Assembly (NCBI RefSeq): GCF_000718095.1
Contig: NZ_JOEI01000016.1
Span: forward strand, 1 to 64,000
Length of the DNA: 64,000 nucleotides
Source of the DNA: Streptomyces scopuliridis RB72
GTDB taxonomy: Bacteria; Actinomycetota; Actinomycetes; Streptomycetales; Streptomycetaceae
Direction: 5' to 3'
The notes under the pieces were generated by a model, which was not told the origin of the DNA, ran no database searches, and saw nothing but the letters and a program-made list of their open reading frames with translations. Made by a program: the position numbers and the translations under genes. This document shows, in pieces, positions 8,005 through 16,627 of the stretch; the first letter of the stretch is position 1, and the number at the start of each line of letters is the position of its first letter.

Positions 8005-10593
8005 GTGGGCATCGGTGATTTCATCAGCGACCTCACTCCGGATGTCGTTGAGGACGCGGTCGAGGACGGTGTGGAGTGGGCCGGGAACCGGGTCGAGGAC
8101 GCCGGGAACTGGACCGCCGGCCGGCTGAAGGACGCCGGCTGGGACTCCGGCGCAGACTGGGTACGCGACCAGTCCCGCTCGCTGGCGAACCGGATGGGCG
8201 CCGAGGTCGACGAGATGGACCTCGGACAGACCGAGGACAAGACGAAGCTGATTTATGGCAGTCCGTCGAAACTCCGCGAGGCCGCGTCCCATCTCAGGGA
8301 CTTCCAGAAGGCATTCAACAACGTCGGCCAGGGCCTGAAGGGGCTCGACTCGGCCGCCCTGAAGGGCGAGGCCGCCGACGCCTTCCGGGCGAAGGTGGCG
8401 ATCGAACCGCCGAAGTGGTTCAAGGGCGCGGACGCCTGCGGGAAGGCCGCCGGCGCGCTGGAGGCGTTTGCCGGGACCGTCGAGTGGGCCCAGGGCCAGG
8501 CGCAGAGCGCGATCGACAAGTGGAAGGCCGGTACGAAGGCGTCCGAGGAGGCGCGGGACGCGCACAACGCGAAGGTCGACACCTACAACAAGGCCGCCGA
8601 CCGCTACAACGCACAGCCGGCCGACGAGCGCGACCCGACCACCCTGCCGCCCAAGCCGGGAGAGTTCACCGATCCGGGCAAGGGCCGGATGGAGGAGGCG
8701 CAGGAGATCCTGGCCGAGGCCCGGCGCCAGCGCAACACAGCCGCCGAGACCGCGCGCAGCGCCGTGTCCGCGGCCCGGGACGCCGCGCCACCGAAACCGT
8801 CGTACGCCGAGCAGGCCGTCGACGGCGTGAGCGAACTCGACGTCATGCGGACACATTTCGGCGGGGGCATCGTCAAGGGCACCGCGGGCCTGCTCAATTT
8901 CGCCCGCAGCCTCAACCCGACCGACCCGTACAACATCACGCACCCGGCGGAGTACGCCCTCTCGCTCAACAACACCGCCGCCGGACTGGTCCAAGTCGCC
9001 AACGACCCCTGGGGCGCGGGCAAGCAGATGGTCACCGACTTCATGAAGGACCCCGCCGAGGGCTTCGGCCGGCTGGTACCCGACCTGGTGATGACCGCCG
9101 CGACCGGAGGCGGCGGGGCGGGCGTGAAGGCGGCGCGGGTCGCGAAGGAAGCAGCCGACCTGGCCGCCGACGCGAACCGAGCCCGCCGTCTGGTCGACGA
9201 CGCCCCGGACGGCACGCACAACCGCCCCGACAGGGAGCGCACCACCAAGGACACCGACCCGGTGGACCTGGCCTCCGGGAGGATGTTCCTGCCCCAGACC
9301 GATGTGGCGCTGCCCGGAACTCTCCCGCTGGCCTTCACCCGCCGTGTGGAGTCCGGCTACACCGCGGGCCGTTTCTTCGGCCCGTCCTGGTCCTCCACCG
9401 TCGACGAACGCCTGGAGATCGACGCGAACGGTGTCATCCACGTCACCGCCGACGGACTCCTGATTACCTACCCGCATCCCGTCCCCGGGGTGTCGACGCT
9501 CCCCGAGTCCGGCAGGACCCGTACAGCGCTGGCCCGTGACGAGATCGGCGACTACACCGTCACCGAACCCACCACCGGGCTGATACGGCACTTCACCGCG
9601 CCGACAGAGGCCGAGCCCGGCGGTGACGGCGACGCCTGGCTGACCCAGATCACCGACCGCAACGGCCAGACCATCACCATCGACCGCACCGACGACGGGA
9701 CCCCCCAGGCCCTCGTCCACTCGGCGGGCTATCACCTGGCGCTGACCGTGACCGACAGCCGCGTCACCGCACTGGCTCCGGCCGGAGCGGGCGAAGGAGG
9801 GGCGTACGGGGGCGGGGCAGGCGAGGGCGGAGCGGGCAACGGAGAGGCCGCCAAGCCCCTGGTGGCCTACGCCTACACCGACGGCAACCTCACCGCCGTC
9901 GCTAAGGCATCCGGCGGTGCTTTGACCTTCGAGTACGACAACGGCCGCCGGGTGACGGCCTGGATCGACTCCAACGAACGCCGCTACAACTACGTCTACG
10001 ACAACGAGGATCGGGTCATCGCCGAAGGCGGCGAAGCCGGCCACTTCCAGCTCACCCTTGCCTACGGCGACCCCGACCCGGCCACCGGCCACCGGGTGAC
10101 CACGCTGACCACGGCCGACGGCCGCACCACCCGCCACCTGATCGACGGCAAGTGCCAGGTCCTGGCCACGACCGACCCGCTCGGCCATACCACCCGCTCC
10201 ACGTACGACACCTGCGGCAACCAGCTCACCTGTACCGACTCCCTCGGCCGCACCACCGCCTTCACCTACGACGAGTTGGGCAGACTCACCACCGTCATCC
10301 GCCCGGACGGCAGCGAACTGCGCACGGAACGTAATGTGCTCGGTCTGCCCACCCAGTTCACCGGTCCCGACGGTGCCCGCTGGCAGCAGGAGTTCGACGA
10401 ACGCGGCAACCGCATCGCGACCACCGACCCGGTCGGCCACATCACGCACTACGCCTACGACATCCGCGGCCATCTCGCCTCGGTCGTCGACGCGCTGGGC
10501 GCGGTGACTACGGTGCGGTGCGATCCGGCGGGATCCGCTCGGTCGGGTGATCCGCAAGGACGCGGCGGGCGAGGTGACCACGTATGCCTATGA
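8005..10593 (+). CDS. Rhs polymorphic toxin, N-terminal part (frameshifted)
   Basis: This is the N-terminal 862 codons of a large Rhs toxin. The first 330 residues are helical and resemble the type VII secretion leader region of actinobacterial toxins. DUF6531 starts near residue 418 (DPVDLASGRMFLPQTD, then FTRRVESGY) and YD repeats follow from about residue 620. The frame fails near 10530: a normal YD repeat runs up to VRCDPAG and then turns into unrelated sequence ending at 10593. The next frame resumes with DPLGRVIRKDAAGEVTTYAYD-like sequence. Two GATCC copies nine bases apart sit at the break, so a short deletion by slippage is likely. Unless rescued, the toxin tip is separated from its delivery domains. 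Confidence 0.85.
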   Translation: MGIGDFISDLTPDVVEDAVEDGVEWAGNRVEDAGNWTAGRLKDAGWDSGADWVRDQSRSLANRMGAEVDEMDLGQTEDKTKLIYGSPSKLREAASHLRDFQKAFNNVGQGLKGLDSAALKGEAADAFRAKVAIEPPKWFKGADACGKAAGALEAFAGTVEWAQGQAQSAIDKWKAGTKASEEARDAHNAKVDTYNKAADRYNAQPADERDPTTLPPKPGEFTDPGKGRMEEAQEILAEARRQRNTAAETARSAVSAARDAAPPKPSYAEQAVDGVSELDVMRTHFGGGIVKGTAGLLNFARSLNPTDPYNITHPAEYALSLNNTAAGLVQVANDPWGAGKQMVTDFMKDPAEGFGRLVPDLVMTAATGGGGAGVKAARVAKEAADLAADANRARRLVDDAPDGTHNRPDRERTTKDTDPVDLASGRMFLPQTDVALPGTLPLAFTRRVESGYTAGRFFGPSWSSTVDERLEIDANGVIHVTADGLLITYPHPVPGVSTLPESGRTRTALARDEIGDYTVTEPTTGLIRHFTAPTEAEPGGDGDAWLTQITDRNGQTITIDRTDDGTPQALVHSAGYHLALTVTDSRVTALAPAGAGEGGAYGGGAGEGGAGNGEAAKPLVAYAYTDGNLTAVAKASGGALTFEYDNGRRVTAWIDSNERRYNYVYDNEDRVIAEGGEAGHFQLTLAYGDPDPATGHRVTTLTTADGRTTRHLIDGKCQVLATTDPLGHTTRSTYDTCGNQLTCTDSLGRTTAFTYDELGRLTTVIRPDGSELRTERNVLGLPTQFTGPDGARWQQEFDERGNRIATTDPVGHITHYAYDIRGHLASVVDALGAVTTVRCDPAGSARSGDPQGRGGRGDHVCL

Positions 10594-12277
10594 CCCGGCA
10601 GGACGCCTGGTCCAGGCCACCGGCCCGGACAGCGAGCTGCTCTACCGGTACGACCGTTGCGGCCGAGTCAAGACGGAGCTGGCCGACGGCCTCACCAGCA
10701 CGTATGCGTACGACGCGCTGGGCCGCCGAACCCGCCGAGTCACCCCCACCGGCCGGCTCACCACCTATGGCTACGACGCTGCGGGCCGCCCCGCCCATCT
10801 GACCACCGGCGGCCACCGCATCGACTTCACGCACGACGCGGTCGGCCGCGAACTGGAACGTGCCGTCGACGACATCCTCACCCTCACCTCCACCTGGGAC
10901 ACGGGCGGCCGCCTCACCACCCAGCACTTCACCACCGGCGCCCGCACCCTGAACCACCGCACCTACACCTACCGCGCCGACGGCTACCTCACCGTCCTCG
11001 ACGACACTCTGCGCGGCTCCCACCATTACGAACTCGACCCCTCCGGTCGGGTCACCACGGTCACAGCCGCGGGCTGGACCGAGACCTACGCCTACGACAC
11101 CGCCGGCAACCAGACCTCGGCGTCCTGGCCCACGTCCCACCCCAGCCATGAGGCGACCGGCCTCCGTGCCTACACCGGCACGGCCATCACCCGTGCCGGA
11201 GAGATCCGTTACGAACACGATGCCGCCGGCCGTATGACCCTGCGCCAGAAGACACGTCTGTCCCGCAAACCCGACACCTGGCGCTACACATGGGACGCGG
11301 AAGACCGCCTCATCGCCGTCACTACCCCAGACGGCACGCGGTGGCGCTACCGGTACGATCCGCTCGGCCGCCGCACCGCCAAACAGCGTCTCGCCGACGA
11401 CGACAGCCGGACCGTGATCGAGGAAACCCGTTTCACCTGGGACGGCACCGTTCTGGCCGAACAGACCAGCACCCACCCCGGTCGGCTCCCCCATCCGGTC
11501 ACGATCACCTGGGACCATCGGGGGCGCACGCCCGTCACCCAGACCGAACGCCTCACCGAGGAAACCACCCAGCACGAGATCGACGCCCGCTTCTTCGCCA
11601 TCGCCACCGATCTCGTCGGCACCCCCACCGAACTCATCGACGAATCAGGCGACATCGCGTGGCGCACGCGCACCACCCTCTGGGGCACAACAACCTGGGC
11701 GAGGACCAGCACGGCGTACACCCCGCTCCGTTTCCCCGGCCAGTACCACGATCCCGAAACCGGCCTCCACTACAACCACCACCGCTACTACGACCCCGAA
11801 ACCGCCCGCTACACCACCCCGGACCCCCTCGGTCTCGGACCCGCCCCCAACCCCACCACCTACGTCCACAACCCCCACACGTGGACCGACCCGCTGGGCC
11901 TGGCTCCACGATGCCTGAACGAGGCAGGCAAGGAAGGCAAGGATACAAACGAGAACTTCACACCAGGTTCAGCCGAAGGGCAGCGGTTGGCCGATCAACT
12001 CCGCAGAGAGTCAGCGGACTCCATCTTCAACGAGAACGGATGGCTCACTCCGCAGGCAATCGCAGATTCTCGCCGAGTGATCGATGGTGAGAAACTCGGC
12101 AACCCTGTTGTGCGTGATCTCATGACCTCGGACGGCAGCCACCTCAGCGATTGGGGAAAATACACCACAAGGACACATCAGTCACCTTATGGGGACTTTC
12201 AGGTCCACTATTATTACAATCCCGAGACGGGAAGAGTTCTGAATTACGACTACAAAGTCATCATGAACAGAAGGTGA
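10547..12277 (+). CDS. Rhs polymorphic toxin, C-terminal part with toxin domain
   Basis: This continues the toxin started at 8005 in another frame. It contains many YD repeats and the RHS core end (FPGQYHDPETGLHYNHHRYY, then TTPDPLGL). The DPLGLAP processing motif lies near 11887-11905. The last 120 residues form a variable tip ending YDYKVIMNRR, with WGKYTTRTHQ and GDFQVHYYYN. His, Lys and Tyr residues could be catalytic, but I do not recognise the toxin family. The DNA of the tip is visibly less GC-rich than the YD region, the usual sign of tip exchange. The TGA stop overlaps the next ATG by one base, typical of toxin-immunity coupling. The GTG at 10547 is only the first start codon in this frame and need not be used. 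Confidence 0.8.
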   Translation: MIRKDAAGEVTTYAYDPAGRLVQATGPDSELLYRYDRCGRVKTELADGLTSTYAYDALGRRTRRVTPTGRLTTYGYDAAGRPAHLTTGGHRIDFTHDAVGRELERAVDDILTLTSTWDTGGRLTTQHFTTGARTLNHRTYTYRADGYLTVLDDTLRGSHHYELDPSGRVTTVTAAGWTETYAYDTAGNQTSASWPTSHPSHEATGLRAYTGTAITRAGEIRYEHDAAGRMTLRQKTRLSRKPDTWRYTWDAEDRLIAVTTPDGTRWRYRYDPLGRRTAKQRLADDDSRTVIEETRFTWDGTVLAEQTSTHPGRLPHPVTITWDHRGRTPVTQTERLTEETTQHEIDARFFAIATDLVGTPTELIDESGDIAWRTRTTLWGTTTWARTSTAYTPLRFPGQYHDPETGLHYNHHRYYDPETARYTTPDPLGLGPAPNPTTYVHNPHTWTDPLGLAPRCLNEAGKEGKDTNENFTPGSAEGQRLADQLRRESADSIFNENGWLTPQAIADSRRVIDGEKLGNPVVRDLMTSDGSHLSDWGKYTTRTHQSPYGDFQVHYYYNPETGRVLNYDYKVIMNRR

Positions 12278-12651
12278 TGAGCATGCGCGCCCGATTCACG
12301 CGTCCACAAACCTCGGACCCGCAGATCCTCCAGGGCATCGAAGCGCTCAGAGAGGGGGAGGAGTACGTAGTCCTTGAGGTGTCCGTTCGCTTCGGCAGGA
12401 GCGCGCTGTTCCGAGTCGAGTTTATCGAGGGGGAGTGGGAGCAATCCGCGCTCTTCGACAGTAGAGCGTTCACAGTAACGTCTCATTCCTTGCCGCCGAC
12501 CTGGCGCTACTTCCAGTTCGATACCGGCTCGTTCTCGCTGTGTCCGGAATCATGGAATCAACCAGGCTTCTGGGAATCCTATTACGATCATGCCCCTCAG
12601 GCGCTTGAGGTTTACGAGACGGAGAAGCGAGAGATCCTGTCTTCTTCATGA
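12277..12651 (+). CDS. Probable immunity protein of the Rhs toxin
   Basis: A 124-residue soluble protein begins exactly at the Rhs stop (TGATGA overlap). It is acidic, with alternating strands (YVVLEVSVRFGRSALFRVEF, then WRYFQFDTGSFSLC) and a Trp/Tyr-rich C-terminal part, but no recognisable enzyme motif. Position directly after a Rhs toxin tip, small size, low GC like the tip and an adjacent terminator all point to the cognate immunity protein. The specific immunity family is not recognised. A retained immunity gene next to a frameshifted toxin is expected if neighbours still deliver the same toxin. Confidence 0.7.
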   Translation: MSMRARFTRPQTSDPQILQGIEALREGEEYVVLEVSVRFGRSALFRVEFIEGEWEQSALFDSRAFTVTSHSLPPTWRYFQFDTGSFSLCPESWNQPGFWESYYDHAPQALEVYETEKREILSSS

Positions 12652-12693
12652 CGCGAACGGAATCACGAGCCACTGGCCTGAATCTTGCGTGAA

Positions 12694-12720
12694 GGTCCGT
12701 CAACAACTGACGGACCCTTT
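12694..12720 (+). terminator. Terminator after the immunity gene
   Basis: A nine-base stem GGTCCGTCA/TGACGGACC with a short loop is followed by CTTT. It lies 43 bases after the immunity stop and closes the toxin cluster. Confidence 0.7.
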
Positions 12721-12728
12721 CACTTGGA

Positions 12729-12893
12729 CGTGTGCCGCTCGTGAACCCGACCTACAAGCCGGGCTGGGACCCGCCGGGCGGCATGGCAGAGCCGAGCGAA
12801 CCGCTGGAGCGGGCGGTCAGGCGTGAACTGCGGGAGAAACTGGGCAGGGGCATCGACAAGAATCGATCTCACAGGCGACCAGGGGTTGCCTGA
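12729..12893 (+). pseudogene. NUDIX hydrolase remnant
   Basis: The frame reads VNPTYKPGWDPPGG, then MAEPSEPLERAVRRELREKL and G. This fits the NUDIX box (G, five residues, E, seven residues, REL, one residue, E) with the last Glu replaced by Lys, and it is preceded by the usual PxYKPGW lead-in. Only about 40 residues remain before the sequence runs into the att-like junction at 12928. It is a fragment of a nucleotide-sugar or ADP-ribose type pyrophosphatase gene truncated on both sides. Confidence 0.6.
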
Positions 12894-12927
12894 GCTTTGA
12901 AGTGATCTAGAAAACAGTGAAGCCGCA

Positions 12928-12995
12928 GGCCGCTGGCCTGGGGCTTTTTCATGGAGCGGGTGACGAGAATCGAACTCGCGCTCTGAGCTTGGGAA
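12928..12995 (-). repeat. att-like copy 3: perfect 68-bp repeat of the tRNA end and terminator
   Basis: These 68 bases are identical to 19927-19994, covering most of the tRNA terminator hairpin, the CCA end, the T arm and the 3' half of the anticodon arm. A perfect repeat of this length flanks the interval 12996-19926 and is the expected trace of a recent site-specific insertion there. Confidence 0.9.
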
Positions 12996-13315
12996 TCCAC
13001 GGTGCCTAAGAACTCCACACGTACCTGACCAGGGGTTATTTGAGAAGCCGTAGTCCTATCGACCGTGAGGGCGGTTCTGGTCGAACGGGTTGCCTGGTCG
13101 GGTGATTTCGGCCGGGTGGGCGCATGAAGGCAGGACCTCCGGTGCAGCACGGGGGTTGCGAAGCCGACTCGTCTGCCCCGGAGGCCCTGTTGTCGCAGTT
13201 CTACGCCGTGTCGCCGGTTGTCTTCAACTCGGCGCGTTCTTCGTGCGATTGTCTCGCTCACCGGTTCGGGAACGCAGCCGACCGGCCGGACCGGGTCCCG
13301 GTCTACGGCTCGGAC

Positions 13316-14147
13316 ATGACGGACGCGCAGTGGGCGGTGGTGCGGGACGCGCTGCCGGTGCCGGCGTGGATGGAGGGGAGGGGCGGGCAGCCGGAGGGCT
13401 ACTGCCATCCGCAGATGCTCGATGCGGTCTTCTACGTCACCGACAACGGCATCAAGTGGCGTGCGATGCCCGTCGATTTCCCGGCGTGGGACCGTGTCTA
13501 CGCCTTCCTCCGCAGGTGGCGGAAGCAGGGCCTGGCCGGGGAACTGCACGACCGGCTTCGCGGGAGAGTTCGCACCGCGGAGGGCCGCGACCGTGAGCCG
13601 AGTGCGGGAATCACCGACTCGCAGTCGGTGAAGGCAGCCGCCTCGGTGCCCGCCGTGTCACGGGGCCATGACGGCGGGAAGAAGATCAACGGAAGGCGCC
13701 GACACGTCATCACGGACAGCCTCGGCCTGCTGCTGATGGTCTGGGTGACCGCCGCGAGTCACCGACCGCCAGGCGGCCACCGCCATGCTGCCCGTGCTGC
13801 GGACACGGTTCAGGAAAATCACTCTGGTGTGGGCCGACGGCGGCTACACCGGCCGCCTCGTGACCTGGGCGAAGGAAAAACTCCAGCTCACCCTGCAGAT
13901 CGTCAAGCGCAGTGACGACATGACCGGGTCCGTGGTGCTGCCGAGACGGTGGGTGGTGGAGCGCAGTCTGGGGTGGCTGATGCGCTCGCGCCGCCTGGTG
14001 CGCGACTTCGAGGCGCTGCCCGCTTCCAGCGAGGCGTTCATCTACTTCTCGGCGAGCATGCTCATGGCCCGCCGCCTGGCCCGCACCACCGCCGTGAGCA
14101 GGCCGCTCAGCTCCCCGCGGCAGGCGCGGCCGACGCTCGCGGCATGA
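13316..14147 (+). pseudogene. IS5-family transposase, frameshifted
   Basis: The N-terminal part starts MTDAQWAVVRDALP and includes the DUF4096-like GIKWRAMP segment and the first catalytic Asp (ITDSQSVK). At about 13757 the frame breaks: VTAAS is followed by shifted sequence, while the +1 frame continues TDRQAATAMLPVLR, the second Asp (WADGGYTG) and the Glu region (RRWVVERSLGWL). Two bases appear to be missing. Some IS5 relatives use programmed frameshifting, but no slippery heptamer is visible at the break, so inactivation is more likely. Codons upstream of 13316 in the open frame look noncoding. Confidence 0.8.
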
Positions 14148-14631
14148 ACCGGCCCGACGGCGACGCCTTCAGCCACTCCCGCTCGACCAGCCGTTTCGCC
14201 CTCGACCGCACTCCCTCGATCTTGGCCGGCACCAGCTCCAGCCCCAGCCGGGCCGCCAGTTCCTTCGCCGACACCCCCTCGCCGTCGCCCCCTTCACCCT
14301 GAAGCAGCTCAACGATCCGCCGGTACTCCGGCGCGAGCGCCTCCACCGTCATCCCCTCCCGGCACCGCACCACCGTCGCCCCGGCAACCGGCACCTTGTC
14401 CACGCGGGCCGGCCGTGCCGGAACCTGCACCTCCAAACGGGGCGGATCTGCCGCATCGCCGCCAGCGGCCAGGGCCTCGGCCAGCTCCACCCGAGCGATC
14501 ACCCGGTGCTCCAACACCGCCTCGGCCACACCGAGTTCGGCCAGGATCCGGTCGGCTTCCACCTGAAGCTCCTCCACGGCCGCCCGGGCAGCGGTCTCCC
14601 GTTCCTCCAGCAAGCCCATCACCGACGCCAC
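14107..14631 (-). CDS. Coiled-coil/winged-helix protein carried with the IS
   Basis: The 174-residue protein has an N-terminal coiled coil (about residues 5-60, ETAARAAVEELQVEADRIL pattern) and a C-terminal winged-helix-like part (about residues 105-165) with APEYRRIVELL, ELAARLGLELVPAKIEGV and VEREWLKASPSGRF. I have the impression that similar ORFs accompany transposase genes in other streptomycetes, but this needs a search. The gene starts at a GTG, runs convergent to the transposase and overlaps its 3' end by 41 bases, within the inverted repeats. It may regulate or assist the IS, or be a passenger. No enzyme motif is visible. Confidence 0.65.
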   Translation of the reverse strand: MASVMGLLEERETAARAAVEELQVEADRILAELGVAEAVLEHRVIARVELAEALAAGGDAADPPRLEVQVPARPARVDKVPVAGATVVRCREGMTVEALAPEYRRIVELLQGEGGDGEGVSAKELAARLGLELVPAKIEGVRSRAKRLVEREWLKASPSGRFMPRASAAPAAGS

Positions 14632-14777
14632 CGGCTACCTCCCCATCGCTGAGAACGAACTGAACGTCCGAACCCTCCCACGGCGACACCAACACCATGC
14701 CTGATCAGCGGAAACTCAGCGATCACGACCGGAAAGACAACGGCTTCTGAGCGATGAGCTGTGCTGGAGTCGCTTGG

Positions 14778-14826
14778 ATTGACCGCTTCTGACCTTGGTG
14801 CACCGCACTGAAGGGCTGGGATGGGG
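14778..14826 (+). repeat. Arm-like motif copy 3, displaced by the IS
   Basis: ATTGACCGCTTCTGACC followed by GCACTGAAGGGC and GATGGGGC resembles the copy at 6740. It has no att-like core nearby on its left. The nearest core is copy 3 at 12928, and the IS lies between. Confidence 0.45.
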
Positions 14827-15111
14827 CTGGCCTGTGAATGGACGGATACGAAGACGGCTCGGGCTGCCTGGGCCGGCACGACGAGGGACGTCGCGTTCAG
14901 GGCCACGGAGCGGTGTGCTCCCGCTAAGGTTCCTTGTATCCAGACGGTCGCACCACAAGGCAGAGCCTGCGCGGAGTTGGCCCAAATGTGACGTGGTCTG
15001 ACTGGGCGGGCCGAGCCCTCTGCGGTTCAGAGAGCTGTCCCCGCGACGAAGACCAGCTGTTGTGAGCTGAAATCCGTTTCGGATCTGCGACCAGCAGGTG
15101 CGGGAGAAACC

Positions 15112-16251
15112 TCAATCGGCAATGCCAGATCGTGTCGGGGCCTTGGAAGCAGAAATTCGGCGTCGGCAGTCCACTATGATTGCATTTATTTCAGGAAAGT
15201 CGGGATCGAAATTCCGTTCCGATTCCACTCTTAGGGCGGCGGTGACTTCTTCTGGGTCTCTCCGGTGGCACATTACGACATAATACCCCTGGGTGGCCTC
15301 TGCTGATTTCATGTATATGGGAAGCTGTGTCGATATTCCGTGGCGTACTTCTTGAAGTTTATCGTCCTTCTTGAACTCGATGATTGCTGTTGCTTTATTC
15401 AGTCTGGCTGTGAAATCTGTGGGGCCGCTTCCGTGGTCGGGGTTTGCGTCAATGTGAATCTTCAAGGCGCCGAAAGTTAGGCGTGAAAAGATTTGGAACA
15501 TTCCTTGATGTTGGCGCTCGTGCAATACCTTTTGGTTATCGTCGTAAAGGAGCTTCCATCCTCCTTGTTCCTCAATTGCTGTCTGAAAGCGGGAGATGGT
15601 GTCCAGTATGGCCATAGAAAGTAGTTCATCGTCTGAAATTCCGGGAGCGAGGAATTCTGGCAGCATGTCGCCCCAGTGTCTTCCCGCTGCAAGCGCTTTA
15701 AGATCGGAAATGCCGAGCCCATTGCGAGTGGTTCTTGGCTGGCGAATCATAGCCACGTTGGTTGATGGCTCGCGGTAGCCAGCTGCCACAAGGTCAAATT
15801 TGGAGTGTGAGAGCAATCTCCCAATCACGAGGGAAACGTCGTCGCGGCCGGTCATATTGATAGAAGCGCTGGCTGTAATGTTGCACTCGTCTCGCACGGT
15901 TCCTCTGATTGTGCGGGTGGTCAGAGGTATTGAGGCTTCCTTGTTTCCGGATTCAAGCGGGCGATAGATTGTGGTGCCTGAATGGACGAACCAATCTCCG
16001 ATCTCAGGTTCGTGTTCTGTTATTTCGCGCAGTGCGAGAGCGTGAATGATTTCTGACATGACCACGCTGAACAGCGCGGTCTTTCTGAATATAGATAATT
16101 CTGTTCCGGTGCGGTCGAGCTCGGACGCTATCGCACTAAATATCATCCTCCCTGTCGGCTTGAGGAGCGGATACAGTGTATTTGTGCGTGCGTAATACGG
16201 CTGGAACAGTAGATCCATATCGTCTTTGGCGGGTATCTTATTCCAGGCCAT
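15112..16251 (-). CDS. Lone low-GC protein with PD-(D/E)XK-like C-terminus; candidate defence gene
   Basis: The 379-residue protein has no signal peptide and no recognised family. Its C-terminal third contains GPTDFTARLNKATAIIEFKK (about residues 284-303), with an Asp, then a strand ending E-x-K, then a helix with Gln and LPIYMKSAE. This order fits a PD-(D/E)XK nuclease core. The DNA is about half GC, far below its surroundings, with AT-ending codons, so it is a recent import. A good Shine-Dalgarno (AAGGGAA) precedes ATG 16251. It is alone in its module between two att-like copies, the usual setting of single-gene anti-phage systems. The nuclease call is an inference from a weak motif. Confidence 0.6.
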   Translation of the reverse strand: MAWNKIPAKDDMDLLFQPYYARTNTLYPLLKPTGRMIFSAIASELDRTGTELSIFRKTALFSVVMSEIIHALALREITEHEPEIGDWFVHSGTTIYRPLESGNKEASIPLTTRTIRGTVRDECNITASASINMTGRDDVSLVIGRLLSHSKFDLVAAGYREPSTNVAMIRQPRTTRNGLGISDLKALAAGRHWGDMLPEFLAPGISDDELLSMAILDTISRFQTAIEEQGGWKLLYDDNQKVLHERQHQGMFQIFSRLTFGALKIHIDANPDHGSGPTDFTARLNKATAIIEFKKDDKLQEVRHGISTQLPIYMKSAEATQGYYVVMCHRRDPEEVTAALRVESERNFDPDFPEINAIIVDCRRRISASKAPTRSGIAD

Positions 16252-16299
16252 GAATTATTCCCTTCGTTTGCGGATGAGTTCCCCGATTGAGGTCCACTA

Positions 16300-16335
16300 G
16301 TAACGAGAGCCGAACTCGCGCTCTGAGCTTGGGAA
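16300..16335 (-). repeat. att-like copy 4 of the tRNA-Gly(CCC) 3' end
   Basis: Thirty-six bases match the tRNA T arm to anticodon loop with three mismatches, ending again at the anticodon loop and followed by TCAC. It splits the 12996-19926 interval into the IS/nuclease-like module and the helicase module. Confidence 0.78.
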
Positions 16336-16422
16336 TCACCCGGTACTGCGTAGGCTTGCCCGCCTGTGACCTGGGAAACGCGTCCCTGGGGAGCGTGCCG
16401 CAGTGGCCTCGTTCGGGCCCCA

Positions 16423-16462
16423 GCTGACCGCTGCTCACCGTCCTGAATGGCGCGTAGTGGCA
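16423..16462 (+). repeat. Arm-like motif copy 4
   Basis: GCTGACCGCTGCTCACCG starts 88 bases after the end of att-like copy 4 and is followed by the AGTGGCAC ending seen in copy 1. Constant spacing supports a functional end structure. Confidence 0.5.
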
Positions 16463-16627
16463 CGCCCATCCCCGGGTGGTCAGCTGAGACGCTGGTGGTC
16501 GGCCGAGAGCTGAGCGGGAGCGGCCGCGTTCGGTACGGCCGCAGACCCCGGTGCGGCAGCGGGGCCCGGACCGTGCGTCGAGGTCCTGGCCCTGCCCCGT
16601 ACGGCGCCGCCCTGCGACAGTGGTGCG

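Larger units (their letters stand above)
13041..14750. mobile_element. IS5-like element with passenger ORF
   Basis: The ends carry imperfect inverted repeats: TGAGAAGCCGTAGTC at 13041-13055 and its near complement at 14736-14750, matching at 13 of 15 positions. Inside are a frameshifted IS5-family transposase (plus strand) and an intact convergent ORF. Excising the element would bring the arm-like motif at 14778 to roughly 70-90 bases from att-like copy 3, close to the spacing in the other copies. The IS therefore probably inserted into that arm region. Target duplication is not clear and the exact ends are tentative. Confidence 0.6.

Noticed and set aside
13124..13315. N-terminal extension of the transposase frame
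   Set aside because: The residues before MTDAQW do not resemble any transposase and the IS5-family start is at 13316.
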